Notes under the pieces: generated by a model | Seen by the model: the letters and a program-made list of their open reading frames with translations, nothing else | What the model was told of the DNA's origin: nothing | Database searches by the model: none | Translations under genes and position numbers: made by a program | Shown: one piece after another, positions 7,995 to 17,238 of the stretch | Layout: each line of letters opens with the position of its first letter | How positions within the stretch are numbered: the first letter of the stretch is position 1 | Assembly: GCA_937886715.1 (NCBI GenBank) | Contig: CAKZZD010000020.1 | Span: forward strand, 41,231 to 105,230 | Length of the DNA: 64,000 bases | Direction: 5' to 3' | Source: an uncultured Bacteroidales bacterium | GTDB lineage: Bacteria; Bacteroidota; Bacteroidia; Bacteroidales; P3

Positions 7995-8927
7995 ATGAAA
8001 CGGTTTCTGGTCAAAACGGGCATCACCATAGCATCATTACTGGTACTGGCCTACGGATTGGACTGGCGGATTACCTCCCGACTCCGACATTCCGATGCCA
8101 GAATGTTCGACACCTATAACTCCATCTCCAACAGCAGCCTGAAATGCAACACCCTCATTATGGGCTCATCGCGCGGACAAGTGCAATACTCACCTGCCAT
8201 CATCGACAGTATCACCGGACTTAACAGTTACAATATCAGCGTTGACGGCCGTTGCATCGATGCCGAAGTGACCATGTACAATTTCTACCTTCGGCATTGT
8301 CCCAAACCCAAATTGATAATTCAAAACGTCGACTGGGGCACATTGCTGATGTCCAATGGCTACGAACGGGAACAATACCTGCCCTATCTGCGAAACGATA
8401 AAGCGCTATACAATGAGATTAAAGACCGGGAAAGCTACACTTGGGCCGACCATTATCTGCCTCTTATACGATATGCTGGCTATCATGAAACCATCAAAGA
8501 AGGCTTGGGCTGGTCCAACAAGCTAGTCCATCCTGGTAATATCGAAAAAGGGTACATCGCCACAGATATGCAATGGAATGGCGATGTCTTCCAAACGATT
8601 GACACCATTGATTTTGCCGTCAATCCCGAAGCGCTGGTCATTTTCGAACGATATCTTGAAAAGTGCAAGGACGACGGCATCCAAGTGATATTGGTATTTG
8701 CTCCGATCTACATTGGCGTCACCGAAAAAATGGGGAGCGCCGCCGACTCCATGTTCGCTTGCTACCAGCAGCTTGCCGACCGCTACAGATATCCCATCCT
8801 CAACTATACTTACGACAGCCTGAGTCTCGACACCCTCAACTTCTACAATGCCAGTCACCTGAACCGCCATGGAGCGGAGCAGTTCTCCACCAAGCTGGCT
8901 CACGATTTGAAGAATCTATTGAAATGA
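7995..8927 (+). CDS. SGNH-like protein, partner of the MBOAT acyltransferase
   Basis: A 310-residue protein with one N-terminal membrane anchor (about residues 5-23), so most of it lies in the periplasm. LIMGSSRG near residue 55 holds the nucleophilic Ser of the SGNH/GDSL fold, and NASHLNRHGAEQF near 283-295 provides the C-terminal catalytic-type His. It probably accepts the acyl group from the MBOAT protein and places it on the glycan; an unassisted esterase role is the alternative. The stop overlaps the epimerase start (ATGA). Overall sequence is divergent, so no named subfamily is assigned. Confidence 0.7.
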   Translation: MKRFLVKTGITIASLLVLAYGLDWRITSRLRHSDARMFDTYNSISNSSLKCNTLIMGSSRGQVQYSPAIIDSITGLNSYNISVDGRCIDAEVTMYNFYLRHCPKPKLIIQNVDWGTLLMSNGYEREQYLPYLRNDKALYNEIKDRESYTWADHYLPLIRYAGYHETIKEGLGWSNKLVHPGNIEKGYIATDMQWNGDVFQTIDTIDFAVNPEALVIFERYLEKCKDDGIQVILVFAPIYIGVTEKMGSAADSMFACYQQLADRYRYPILNYTYDSLSLDTLNFYNASHLNRHGAEQFSTKLAHDLKNLLK

Positions 8928-10030
8928 AAAAGATACTTGTTGTTTTCGGCACACGCCCGGAAGCCATCAAAATGGCCCCTTTAGTGAAAAAACTGGGATG
9001 CCGCCCCGACCAATTCGACATGAAAGTCTGCGTCACCGGACAACACCGCGAGATGCTCGATCAGGTGCTTGATGTGTTCGACATACATCCCGACCACGAC
9101 CTCAACATCATGCAGCCCAACCAGGACCTCTACGACATCACATCGCGCATCCTGCTGTGCATGCGTGATGTGCTTCGCGAAGAGCGTCCCGACCTGGTGC
9201 TCGTGCATGGCGACACTTCCACCTCGACATTCGCTGCTCTGGCGGCTTTCTACCAACAGATTACCGTAGGCCATGTGGAAGCCGGCTTGCGGACGGGCAA
9301 CATCTACAGCCCATGGCCCGAAGAGATGAACCGGCAACTGAACGGACGGCTCTGCACATGGCACTTCGCCCCCACCGAACGGGCTCGCCAGAATCTGCTC
9401 AAAGAAGGCATCGCCAAAGGGCACATCGCCGTCACCGGCAACACCGTCATCGACGCTCTGCAATGGGTAGCCTCTTCGGGGAAGGCCAAAGCACCCGCCT
9501 TCGGACGTGACGAAAGCCGCCGCATGGTGCTCATCACAGGCCACCGCCGCGAGAACTTCGGCGACGGCATGAAGCATATTTGCCAAGCCATCAACGACTT
9601 GGCGGAGAAATTCAACGACGTGGACTTTGTCTACCCCATCCACCTCAACCCCAACATCCGCCGGGCCGTACGCAGCATCATCGACGACAGTCGCCATAAC
9701 GTATATCTGCTTGAGCCCCTCTCGTATCTCGAGTTCGTGGCCATGATGCAGCAGAGCACCCTGATACTCACCGACAGCGGTGGCATCCAGGAGGAAGCCC
9801 CTGCCTTTGGCAAACCCGTGCTGGTGATGCGCGACACCACCGAACGTCCCGAAGCCATCGATGCAGGCACTGCACGATTGGTAGGCACCGAGCGTAGCAC
9901 CATAGTGGACGCCGTAACCGACCTGCTCACCAACGAAGAATCCTACCACACCATGTCCCACGCCGCCAACCCCTTCGGCGACGGTCACGCCGCACAACGC
10001 ATTGCCGACTTTATTGCCACGCATGAGTAA
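8924..10030 (+). CDS. wecB: UDP-N-acetylglucosamine 2-epimerase (non-hydrolysing), copy 1
   Basis: ATG 8924 overlaps the upstream TGA and gives 368 residues starting MKKILVVFGTRPEAIKMAP; the longer frame upstream is a shadow. Family motifs are GHVEAGLRTGN, PEEMNR, ITGHRRENFG and LTDSGGIQEEAP, including the catalytic His/Glu region and the UDP-binding C-terminal half of the GT-B fold. It interconverts UDP-GlcNAc and UDP-ManNAc, supplying ManNAc for the surface glycan. A second, divergent copy lies at 19489, so the two may differ in substrate. Confidence 0.93.
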   Translation: MKKILVVFGTRPEAIKMAPLVKKLGCRPDQFDMKVCVTGQHREMLDQVLDVFDIHPDHDLNIMQPNQDLYDITSRILLCMRDVLREERPDLVLVHGDTSTSTFAALAAFYQQITVGHVEAGLRTGNIYSPWPEEMNRQLNGRLCTWHFAPTERARQNLLKEGIAKGHIAVTGNTVIDALQWVASSGKAKAPAFGRDESRRMVLITGHRRENFGDGMKHICQAINDLAEKFNDVDFVYPIHLNPNIRRAVRSIIDDSRHNVYLLEPLSYLEFVAMMQQSTLILTDSGGIQEEAPAFGKPVLVMRDTTERPEAIDAGTARLVGTERSTIVDAVTDLLTNEESYHTMSHAANPFGDGHAAQRIADFIATHE

Positions 10031-10065
10031 TAAGAAAAACATCTGAGTCATAACTCTATGAAAGA

Positions 10066-11025
10066 ATGACACTCTTTTCCGTCATCATGCCACTCTACAA
10101 CAAGGCGCCCTACGTCCGCAAGGCCGTGGAGAGCGTTGTGGGACAGACCTGTAGGGACTGGAAACTCATCGTGGTCGACGACGGCAGCACCGACGGCGGA
10201 GGCGATATCGTGACCTCAATTGCCGACCCTCGCATACGGCTGGTGCGACAGGAGAATGCTGGCGTGAGTGCCGCCCGCAACCGGGGAGTGGTGTTGTCCG
10301 GCGAGGCGGCCTTCAGGTCGCCATATATCTGCTTCCTCGACGCCGACGACTGGTGGGAGCCTACCTTCCTCGAGGAAATGGCCGTCCTCATAGAACGCCG
10401 CCCTGGCGCAGGCATCTACGGCACAAGCTACTGGATTGTCAAGAACGGTCGCAAGCGGCTGGCACCCATCGGAGTGGAAGAGGGATTCGCAGAAGGCGAG
10501 ATCAACTACTGTCAGGTCTATGCACGTACACTCTGCATGCCGCTGACCAGCATCACGGTCTGCATACCCCGCAGGGTGTTCGACGAGACAGGGGGATTCC
10601 CCTTGGGCATCACCCTCGGCGAAGACTTCCTGCTTTGGCTGCGCATAGCCCTAACACACAAGACCGTAATGCTGAACAAACCCCTTGCCAACTACAACCA
10701 GGACGTGGGCATCGCTCACCGCGGAACCCACCACCTGCACCCGCCTGAACGGCACATGCTGTGGCAACTTGGAGAATACGAGCCATTGGAGAAAAGTACC
10801 CCCGACTACAAGCAACTCATCGACAACCTCCGCACTTACAGCCTGATGAACTACCTGCTGGACCACCGCTACCGCAATGCCGCACGCACCGAGCTGGCCA
10901 AGGTAGACTGGAGCCGCCAGCCCGCCATGACTCGCAGACTGTACCAACAGCCCGTCTGGGCACTCCAACTCAGGCAACACATACTGAAGACGGGTTCCCG
11001 CATCAAACAACACCTCAAACGATGA
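10066..11025 (+). CDS. GT2 family glycosyltransferase
   Basis: A 319-residue GT-A enzyme. It has VIMPLYNKAPYV at the N-terminus, VVDDGSTDGG near residue 37 and FLDADDWWEP at the DXD site near 92, then LGEDFLLWLRIA (about 184-195) as the acidic C-terminal motif. There are no membrane helices. It begins 35 bases after the epimerase and overlaps the next gene by 4 bases, so it belongs to the same operon. The donor sugar is not predictable; proximity to the epimerase makes ManNAc one option, by inference only. Confidence 0.9.
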   Translation: MTLFSVIMPLYNKAPYVRKAVESVVGQTCRDWKLIVVDDGSTDGGGDIVTSIADPRIRLVRQENAGVSAARNRGVVLSGEAAFRSPYICFLDADDWWEPTFLEEMAVLIERRPGAGIYGTSYWIVKNGRKRLAPIGVEEGFAEGEINYCQVYARTLCMPLTSITVCIPRRVFDETGGFPLGITLGEDFLLWLRIALTHKTVMLNKPLANYNQDVGIAHRGTHHLHPPERHMLWQLGEYEPLEKSTPDYKQLIDNLRTYSLMNYLLDHRYRNAARTELAKVDWSRQPAMTRRLYQQPVWALQLRQHILKTGSRIKQHLKR

Positions 11026-12026
11026 AAGTCCTTATCGACCCTGAAGACGACATCCAATACATTAGTTTCTACATCAAGGGACTCATCGACCGTTTTGGCC
11101 ATTCGAGCGTGGCTTTCAACCTTCACGCCTTCTACGACCTGCCCACCAACGACCGCGCCACACGCACCATGCGGTTCATCACGAAAGACGGCAGACGCGA
11201 AAGGCGCTATGTCATCGACACTAACGATAGCTACAAGATTAACGAAGCACTCTACGACTGGTGCGATGTCTACGGCAGCGTCAACACCAACCGGGCCAAG
11301 ACCCCGGCAAACCAGCAGGACAAGCTTGTATCCCTCTGCCCGTCGTTCGCCATCCGCTACACCAATCCCCTTTGGGCATGGTTCTCAGCCACCCTGGGGG
11401 TGATTGGCACCAGCCGCCCAAAGCGAAAATACCTTGGCTGCTGGCGGAGGATGCTGCAACGTCCGCAACTGAAGGAATACACCCCGCATCAGGCGCTCGA
11501 CAACTACATCTTCCACCTCTCCACCCTGTGGCAGAGCGACGAATGGAACCGCAACAACGAGGGCGTCAACCTGCGCCGGGCCTATTTTATCAGGGCCTGC
11601 CGGACACTGAGTCCTGAGGTTACCTTCGAAGGAGGCCTCGCCGCCTCGCCCGGCAACCCCTCGGCCGCTCTGTTCTCCGACTGCCTCGCGGGACGTATAC
11701 CCAGCCATGTATGCCTCGCCAATACCAAGGACTCCACCCTGGTATTCAACACCCCGGCCTATTGGGACTGCCACGGCTGGAAGCTTGGTGAATACATGGC
11801 CCTCGGCAAAGCCATCCTCTCCACCCCCCTGTCCAACGACCTGCCCGCCCCACTGATTCACGGCAAACACATCCACATCACAGGCGCCACACAGGAGGAA
11901 ATGGCCGACTCCATGAAGTACATCCTTTCGAACAAAGAATACAGGCACCAACTGGAGGCCAACATCTACGACTACTGGCAGCACTACGGCACTCCAGACG
12001 CCTCGCTGAAACTATTAGGAATATGA
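11022..12026 (+). CDS. Putative glycosyltransferase (GT-B-like)
   Basis: ATG 11022 overlaps the upstream stop and gives 334 residues (MKVLIDPEDDIQYISFY...). The C-terminal half resembles the donor-binding half of GT-B enzymes: GWKLGEYMALGKAILSTPL (about 244-262) mimics the E-x-M-A-x-G pattern, followed by a typical end-of-protein helix region. The N-terminal half has no motif I recognise. There is no membrane segment. The operon position between two glycosyltransferases supports the call. A glycan-modifying enzyme of another kind cannot be excluded. Confidence 0.6.
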   Translation: MKVLIDPEDDIQYISFYIKGLIDRFGHSSVAFNLHAFYDLPTNDRATRTMRFITKDGRRERRYVIDTNDSYKINEALYDWCDVYGSVNTNRAKTPANQQDKLVSLCPSFAIRYTNPLWAWFSATLGVIGTSRPKRKYLGCWRRMLQRPQLKEYTPHQALDNYIFHLSTLWQSDEWNRNNEGVNLRRAYFIRACRTLSPEVTFEGGLAASPGNPSAALFSDCLAGRIPSHVCLANTKDSTLVFNTPAYWDCHGWKLGEYMALGKAILSTPLSNDLPAPLIHGKHIHITGATQEEMADSMKYILSNKEYRHQLEANIYDYWQHYGTPDASLKLLGI

Positions 12027-12745
12027 TACCCAAAACAATACATTACTGTTGGTTTGGCCGTGGCGAGATGCCGCAGCTGGCCAAGGACTGCATCGCCTCG
12101 TGGCACCGGCACATGCCCGACTGGCACTACAAGCTCTGGAACGAGGACAACTTCGACGTCGACAGCATCCCTTACACCAAAGAAGCCTACGCCGCCGGGA
12201 AATACGCCTTCGTGACCGACTATGTGCGCCTCTACGCCCTCAGCACCGAGGGCGGCGTGTACATGGACACCGACGTGGAGATACTGAAACCCCTCGACGA
12301 CCTGCTGCACCTGAAAGCATTCACCGGATACGAAGGAAGTAAGCACAAACCGCCCGTCACAGGACTGATGGCAAGTGAACCTGATGGAGAATGGGTGACT
12401 GAGCAACTTAATGATTACGTCGACGTTCATTTTATAAAGGATGATGGCTCCATGGATACCACCACCAACACCCAACGTATTTCTCGTATTATGATGTCAC
12501 ATGGATTTATACCCGATGGGACATTGAAACAATACAAAGACCTGACCGTTTTCCCGACGGATTATTTTTGCCCACACCAAACCACAGGCGAATACCTTAG
12601 AACAGAAAACACATACTGTGACCATCATTTCATGGGTTCATGGAACGACATGAAAGGGAGTGGAATGACAGGGCTTATCAGGAAAATGATCGGCTCGAAA
12701 GGAATGATTTCCCTGATAAAACTGAAACGTAAAATAATAGGGTAA
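12023..12745 (+). CDS. GT32-like glycosyltransferase (DXD sugar-binding)
   Basis: A 240-residue protein beginning MIPKTIHYCWFGRGEMP, the classic start of OCH1/capsular GT32 proteins (Gly_transf_sug domain). The core VTDYVRLYALSTEGGVYMD (about 64-82) leads into the metal-binding DTDVE. It likely transfers a hexose in the cytoplasm. Base composition shifts inside the gene: up to about 12,350 it is GC-rich, while the C-terminal 125 codons are AT-richer and match the next gene, which suggests a recombination junction. It overlaps the previous gene by 4 bases. Confidence 0.85.
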   Translation: MIPKTIHYCWFGRGEMPQLAKDCIASWHRHMPDWHYKLWNEDNFDVDSIPYTKEAYAAGKYAFVTDYVRLYALSTEGGVYMDTDVEILKPLDDLLHLKAFTGYEGSKHKPPVTGLMASEPDGEWVTEQLNDYVDVHFIKDDGSMDTTTNTQRISRIMMSHGFIPDGTLKQYKDLTVFPTDYFCPHQTTGEYLRTENTYCDHHFMGSWNDMKGSGMTGLIRKMIGSKGMISLIKLKRKIIG

Positions 12746-12751
12746 ACAACC

Positions 12752-14155
12752 ATGATACAATATCTGCCTAAAAAAATATCGCAAACGGCAATATACCTTT
12801 ACTTGGCGCTGCTGACTGCAGTGACATTGTTTTTCATGAACTATGCCATGTCGATCACCTACATTGTCATGGGCATCATGTGGGTAGTGGGATTTTTCAT
12901 GTTGAGCTCATTCTTCAGTCAGCAGTGGCTGGATATCCCAAGAAAAGCATTCATAAGAAATGTCTTTCTGATGGCTCTCGGGCTGAGAGTGGCATGGCTG
13001 ATTTTCAGCTATTTCTACTATATCGCCAAAACAGGAAGTCCTTTTGAATTTTCGGCGGGCGACTCTATATGGTACTACGAAGAGAGTATCGCAAACCAGC
13101 ATGCCCATTTGGCTGATATTTGGAAATATCTTTTCGTAACGGCAAGTACTGTTTCCGACTCAGGATACGTTTTCTACCTATCTCTATTAAGCAAAATCAC
13201 AGGCGAGAGCATTATCCTACCAAGATTTGTCAACACTTTGTTCAGTGCTTGGACCTGTACTCTCATCTACCGTGTGGCCTCAAGAAATATCGGAGAAGAA
13301 GGGGGAAGATTGGCCGCTTTGTTTGCCTGCTTCATGCCAAACTTGATATTCTATTGTGGGCTGCACCTGAAGGAGACCCTAATGGTTTTTCTGACAGTTG
13401 CTTTTCTTGAACGTACCGATTATCTTCTACGAAGCAAGAAATACAATATTTTTACCATCGCCGTTCCTGCTCTATTAGCCATTACGCTATTCACATTCCG
13501 TACGGTTCTTGGGGCCGCCGCAGTTTTCTCTTTTATCACTGCACTGGTATTTACCAACAGCTCAATCATAGGGCGAGGAAAACGTATAATGCTCATCGGA
13601 TGGGGATTGTTGGCAATCCTCACTATTAGTGGAGGCACTATCATCAATGAACTTGAATCCTCGTGGGTGGACAAAGACACCAATCAGATTGACAAAAGAA
13701 ATACACAAACAGCCCGCGGTAGCCAGTGGGCAAAATATGCTACCGGAACAGTGATGGCACCTTTGATGTTTGTGCTCCCGTTCCCCACGATGATCGACGT
13801 GGACCAGCAATACACACAACAAATGCTTCACGGAGGAAACTACGTGCGTAACTTCCTTGGCGGCTTTGTGCTCCTTGCCGTGTTCAGTGCCCTGTTTATC
13901 ACCAAAAACTGGCGTAATCTTTCGCTTCTTGGTTCATTTGTCATTGCCTACTTGGGCATCGTCTCGACCAGCGGTTTCGCCAACTCGGAACGCTTCCTAT
14001 TGCCAGGTTTGCCCATTCTGCTCATCATGGCCGCCTACGGCGTGACTTTGCTCACAGAAAAAAACTACCGTTTCATCAAAATATGGTATTGGATAGTCCC
14101 CATCATGGCTTTTGGCTGGGCCGTGTTCAAGCTTGGCTCACGCGGCCTATTATAA
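12752..14155 (+). CDS. Polytopic membrane protein, Wzy-like polymerase or GT-C enzyme
   Basis: A 467-residue protein with about ten to twelve hydrophobic segments, the first at 15-33 and the last near the C-terminus. A large loop around 95-125 is acidic (GDSIWYYEES). CGLHLKETLMVFL near 205-217 resembles the LKE/KDT motif seen in oligosaccharide polymerases and ArnT-like transferases of this phylum. It is the only candidate in the window for the O-unit polymerase, which would act in the periplasmic half of the membrane. A GT39-type lipid-linked sugar transferase is the main alternative. The gene is AT-rich compared with most of the locus. Confidence 0.6.
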   Translation: MIQYLPKKISQTAIYLYLALLTAVTLFFMNYAMSITYIVMGIMWVVGFFMLSSFFSQQWLDIPRKAFIRNVFLMALGLRVAWLIFSYFYYIAKTGSPFEFSAGDSIWYYEESIANQHAHLADIWKYLFVTASTVSDSGYVFYLSLLSKITGESIILPRFVNTLFSAWTCTLIYRVASRNIGEEGGRLAALFACFMPNLIFYCGLHLKETLMVFLTVAFLERTDYLLRSKKYNIFTIAVPALLAITLFTFRTVLGAAAVFSFITALVFTNSSIIGRGKRIMLIGWGLLAILTISGGTIINELESSWVDKDTNQIDKRNTQTARGSQWAKYATGTVMAPLMFVLPFPTMIDVDQQYTQQMLHGGNYVRNFLGGFVLLAVFSALFITKNWRNLSLLGSFVIAYLGIVSTSGFANSERFLLPGLPILLIMAAYGVTLLTEKNYRFIKIWYWIVPIMAFGWAVFKLGSRGLL

Positions 14156-14158
14156 TTC

Positions 14159-14211
14159 TAATCAGATTTATCACAAATGATTCTTTTATAATCTTTTACA
14201 ATTTGATTGAG
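14159..14211 (+). repeat. Degenerate copy of the inverted-repeat element
   Basis: The right arm at 14190-14211 is, in reverse complement, identical over 22 bases to the left arm at 2676-2697. The left half (TAATCAGATTTATCACAAAT from 14159) is a decayed partner. It sits between the polytopic protein gene and a GT4 gene in a 129-base spacer, again with no gene inside. It is the fifth arm of the family in the first 15 kb. Confidence 0.6.
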
Positions 14212-14284
14212 AAGAAACAAAACGACTCAGAATGACTTCTTCGTGCTTTCTTCCCTATTCTTTTAGTTCTGATTGTGATATAGA

Positions 14285-15292
14285 ATGAAGATTCTATTGA
14301 TATGCAACTATAAACCTGGCGTGGGAGGTATCTCCGGTCAGGTAGAGCTCCTTCAGAAGCATCTGCATAAAGAGGGGCATACTGCTGACATTTTCACCAC
14401 AAAAGGCTCTGCTTTTTGGCGGATGGGGCTTCTCTCCAGATTGCGCAAGGAGGCAAAGCCTTACAATGTCCTGCACATCCACTGCTGCTCCGGATGGGGA
14501 TTCCTGCCTGCAGTTGTGGGAGTCATGGTGGCGCGTAGGCTCAAGAAACAATGCGTGCTCACCTATCACGGCGGTGGCGGCGAAAAGTTTTTCGACAAGC
14601 ACCCGAAACTGGTGCACCATTTCCTCACCCGCACAAATGCCAACATCGTACTTTCAGGCTTCTTAGCTGGAGTCTTTGAAAAACACAGTATTCCTGCCGT
14701 CACTATCCCCAATATTTTAGACCTCAACGACAACCTGTTCCGCCAACGCGATGCGTTGAATCCCAAATATATATGCACTCGCGCACACGAACCATTATAC
14801 AACATTCCCTGCATCCTTAAAGCCTTCCAAATAGTACAATCGGCACGTCCAGATGCCACTTTGACCTTGGTGGGCGACGGCAGCGAACACGAGAACCTCG
14901 TCCAAATGTCTGAAGAACTTGGCTTACAGAACGTCACATTCACAGGAAGAGTCGACAACAAAGACATCTTCTCCTACCTCGACAAGGCCGACATTCTGCT
15001 TTCATCTCCACGAGTGGACAATATGCCCGTGTCGCTCTTGGAAGCAATGAATGCAGGTCTGCTGGTGATATCCAGCAATGTAGGAGGGGTACCCTACATG
15101 ATCAAAAACGGCAACACAGGCCTACTCTTCGAAAGTGACAACCCTGCAGAGCTGTCCAACAAAATGCTTTGGGCACTCGACAACCAGAACATCGCCCTTA
15201 CCATCATTCGACAAGCACACAGAAAAGTCGATGACTACCGCTGGGAAAACATAAAAGACTCTCTATATCAAATCTATGGCATTCTTTCATGA
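14285..15292 (+). CDS. GT4 family glycosyltransferase
   Basis: A 335-residue GT-B enzyme. The N-terminus MKILLICNYKPGVGGISGQV carries the Gly-rich acceptor loop. TLVGDGSEHENL (about 195-206) and SPRVDNMPVSLLEAMNAG (about 240-257) form the donor-binding half with the second Glu of the EX7E motif; the first Glu position is replaced, as in many GT4 members. It likely uses a UDP- or GDP-sugar in the cytoplasm. The gene follows a 129-base spacer with a repeat copy, and its end overlaps the next gene by 17 bases. Confidence 0.9.
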   Translation: MKILLICNYKPGVGGISGQVELLQKHLHKEGHTADIFTTKGSAFWRMGLLSRLRKEAKPYNVLHIHCCSGWGFLPAVVGVMVARRLKKQCVLTYHGGGGEKFFDKHPKLVHHFLTRTNANIVLSGFLAGVFEKHSIPAVTIPNILDLNDNLFRQRDALNPKYICTRAHEPLYNIPCILKAFQIVQSARPDATLTLVGDGSEHENLVQMSEELGLQNVTFTGRVDNKDIFSYLDKADILLSSPRVDNMPVSLLEAMNAGLLVISSNVGGVPYMIKNGNTGLLFESDNPAELSNKMLWALDNQNIALTIIRQAHRKVDDYRWENIKDSLYQIYGILS

Positions 15293-16556
15293 ACATATCA
15301 TCTTGCCTTTGAGCGACCTGATGAAAGGCGAACAGGTACACAAGTATCTGAGGCTGTTGCGCGAGGCTGAGTCATGGTCCCCTGCACAAATGCACGACTT
15401 TCAGCAGCAACGGCTTCGTGAACTGATCGCCTACGCATCCAAACAGGTGCCATACTATCAGGATTGGTTTTCGAGTCAACACCTTGACCCCAATACAGTC
15501 GCCCTTGACCAATTGCCGATTGTTTCGAAGCATATCATGCGGAAGGAAGGAATCGAACGTTTCACAGCAGAGCATTTCCCGGAGAAAGAACGAATCCAGG
15601 CCAGGTCGAGCGGCTCTACCGGCGAGCCTTTCTCCTTCTACATCTCCAAATTGTCCAACTCCGTGAACACCGCAGCCAAGTTGCGCACTTGGTATCAGGC
15701 GGGCTACCGACTCGGCGACCGCTACATGAAAATTGCAAATGCCAAACGGCCCAACAAGCTAAAACAACTGCAAGACTGGTCGAATAATTGCATTTACATT
15801 CCCTTCTATTCCATTACAGAAGCCAATATTAGAACAATCCTTGAGAGAATCGAATTCTCTCAACCAAAATTCATACGGTCCTACCCAAGTCCTCTTTACA
15901 TTTTGGCCCGATATCGCAAAAACCATCCCGAGTACACTTTCAGCCCTCGCCACATCATGACCACCGGCTCAACCCTTCCTGCAGCATATCGGATGGAGAT
16001 AGAAAAAGCTTTCGGCTGCGACATCATCGACTCCTACAGCTGTGAAGGCAACCCCAACACATACGAAACAACAGACCACAACGGATATCACACGACCGAC
16101 TATTACGGTATTGTAGAGATACTTGACAACAACAACAACCCTGTAACCAATGGTATCGGCCGTGTGGTCAGCACCGATCTTTGGAATTTTGCCCATCCTT
16201 TCATCCGATATGACACGCAAGATTTGGTTGAGGTTCAAAATGGAGCTATCACGAGAATCATCGGTCGACAAAGCGATGTTTTTATTAAAGGCAATGGAGC
16301 CATATATACCGTGCATAATTTCAGCCACTACTTCCTCCATGAAATAATTGGTGTTGATAATTATCAAATTCGTTTGCATAACGACAAATCATTAACAATA
16401 CTTTTGGTAACCAACCATCATTTCAACGCCGAATGCATTAATGAAATTACTAATCATTGGAGTCAACTGCTTTCGACGCAAGTGAATGTCCTGATAACGG
16501 ATAATATTCCATTAATGAAAAACAATAAATACTTAACTATTGTTAAAGACCGATGA
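15276..16556 (+). CDS. CapK-like adenylate-forming enzyme
   Basis: A 426-residue member of the phenylacetate-CoA ligase/CapK family. ARSSGSTGEPFSFY (about 109-122) is the AMP-binding P-loop, TTGSTLPAAYR near 229 and DSYSCEGNPNTYE near 250 complete the core. CapK homologues are common in capsule loci, where they may activate a carboxylate. Composition changes at about 16,200: the last 110 codons are AT-rich while the rest is like the locus, and a second, native-looking copy of the C-terminus survives as a remnant at 16993-17235. The 3' end is therefore probably imported. It overlaps the GT4 gene by 17 bases. Confidence 0.82.
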   Translation: MAFFHEHIILPLSDLMKGEQVHKYLRLLREAESWSPAQMHDFQQQRLRELIAYASKQVPYYQDWFSSQHLDPNTVALDQLPIVSKHIMRKEGIERFTAEHFPEKERIQARSSGSTGEPFSFYISKLSNSVNTAAKLRTWYQAGYRLGDRYMKIANAKRPNKLKQLQDWSNNCIYIPFYSITEANIRTILERIEFSQPKFIRSYPSPLYILARYRKNHPEYTFSPRHIMTTGSTLPAAYRMEIEKAFGCDIIDSYSCEGNPNTYETTDHNGYHTTDYYGIVEILDNNNNPVTNGIGRVVSTDLWNFAHPFIRYDTQDLVEVQNGAITRIIGRQSDVFIKGNGAIYTVHNFSHYFLHEIIGVDNYQIRLHNDKSLTILLVTNHHFNAECINEITNHWSQLLSTQVNVLITDNIPLMKNNKYLTIVKDR

Positions 16557-17092
16557 CAATCATAACAAAATTTGATCAGATTGATTGTTCAGCTTGGGAC
16601 CAACTGGTTGAAAACTCACCGGTATCCTCATGGTTCCAAACCAGAGAAGCATACAACTTTTTCGACAGTCTCAATTTTGCTGAATCTTTTGTAGTTGCAG
16701 TACAGGAAAATGATATATTACAAGGAGTCACTGTAGGATATATTCAATGTGACGGTTCCCTGCTAAAACAAAGATTGTCTCGCAGAGCCATTATTACCGG
16801 AGGCCCTTTGTTATCAGCACAAATCTCAAAGAGACAGTTAACAAGCATGCTTCTTGCGGTAAAAGAACTACTCAATACACATCACTGCATCTACATTGAA
16901 ACAAGGAATCTTAACGATTATTCTTATTGGCGAAATGTATTCGAAAAATGTGGATTCAAATATGTTCCACATTATAATTTCCATATCACTTCGTTGGTTT
17001 CTTCCAGGAAAACGACCGACCCATACGGCAATCGGTCATCGCCTATCAGGTGGTCAAGCATAGAGACGGATCCATCACCTTCCGCCTTGTAG
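16553..17092 (+). pseudogene. FemAB-like acyltransferase, truncated N-terminal part
   Basis: The frame opens with ATGA overlap to the CapK-like gene. Residues 1 to about 146 resemble FemAB/GNAT-like peptidoglycan-bridge or glycan acyltransferases: WDQLVENSPVSSWFQTREAY, then GGPLL and YIETRNLNDYSYW, EKCGFKY. Full members have about 320-350 residues. After about 16,990 the sequence becomes GC-rich and the remaining residues are an out-of-frame reading of a CapK C-terminal remnant, so the protein is chopped in half and likely inactive. It is AT-rich and unlike its neighbours, consistent with import followed by a deletion. Confidence 0.75.
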
Positions 17093-17235
17093 TCAACGAC
17101 CAGTATAATACTGATATTGAGCACTACATCATCAACTTCTGGCAACAGCAACTCAACTAACCTATCACGATCGAAATTGTCAACGATATTCCCCTTATGC
17201 AGAATAACAAACGTCTCACCATAGTAGAAGATTAA
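16993..17235 (+). pseudogene. C-terminal remnant of a second CapK-like gene
   Basis: One frame reads FFQENDRPIRQSVIAYQVV, then DGSITFRLVVNDQYN, WQQQLN, a TAA stop at 17158-17160, and IVNDIPLMQNNKRLTIVED ending at TAA 17233-17235. The tail matches the end of the CapK-like protein at 15276 (ITDNIPLMKNNKYLTIVKD) residue for residue over most of its length. No start or N-terminal half is present, and an in-frame stop interrupts it. It is GC-rich like the locus, so it is most simply the original 3' end of the CapK gene, displaced by the inserted segment 16.2-16.99 kb. Confidence 0.8.
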
Positions 17236-17238
17236 CCC

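Noticed and set aside
8981..10072. 363-codon minus-strand frame opposite the first epimerase
   Set aside because: The plus strand encodes all epimerase motifs; the antisense frame has none.
10761..11021. Extension of the putative GT-B-like gene upstream of 11022
   Set aside because: It overlaps the preceding GT2 gene in another frame, while ATG 11022 gives a standard 4-base overlap.
13681..13705. Possible further copy of the inverted-repeat arm (CAATCAGATTGACAAAAGA)
   Set aside because: It is inside the polytopic protein gene, coding NQIDKRN, and matches only part of the arm; chance is sufficient.
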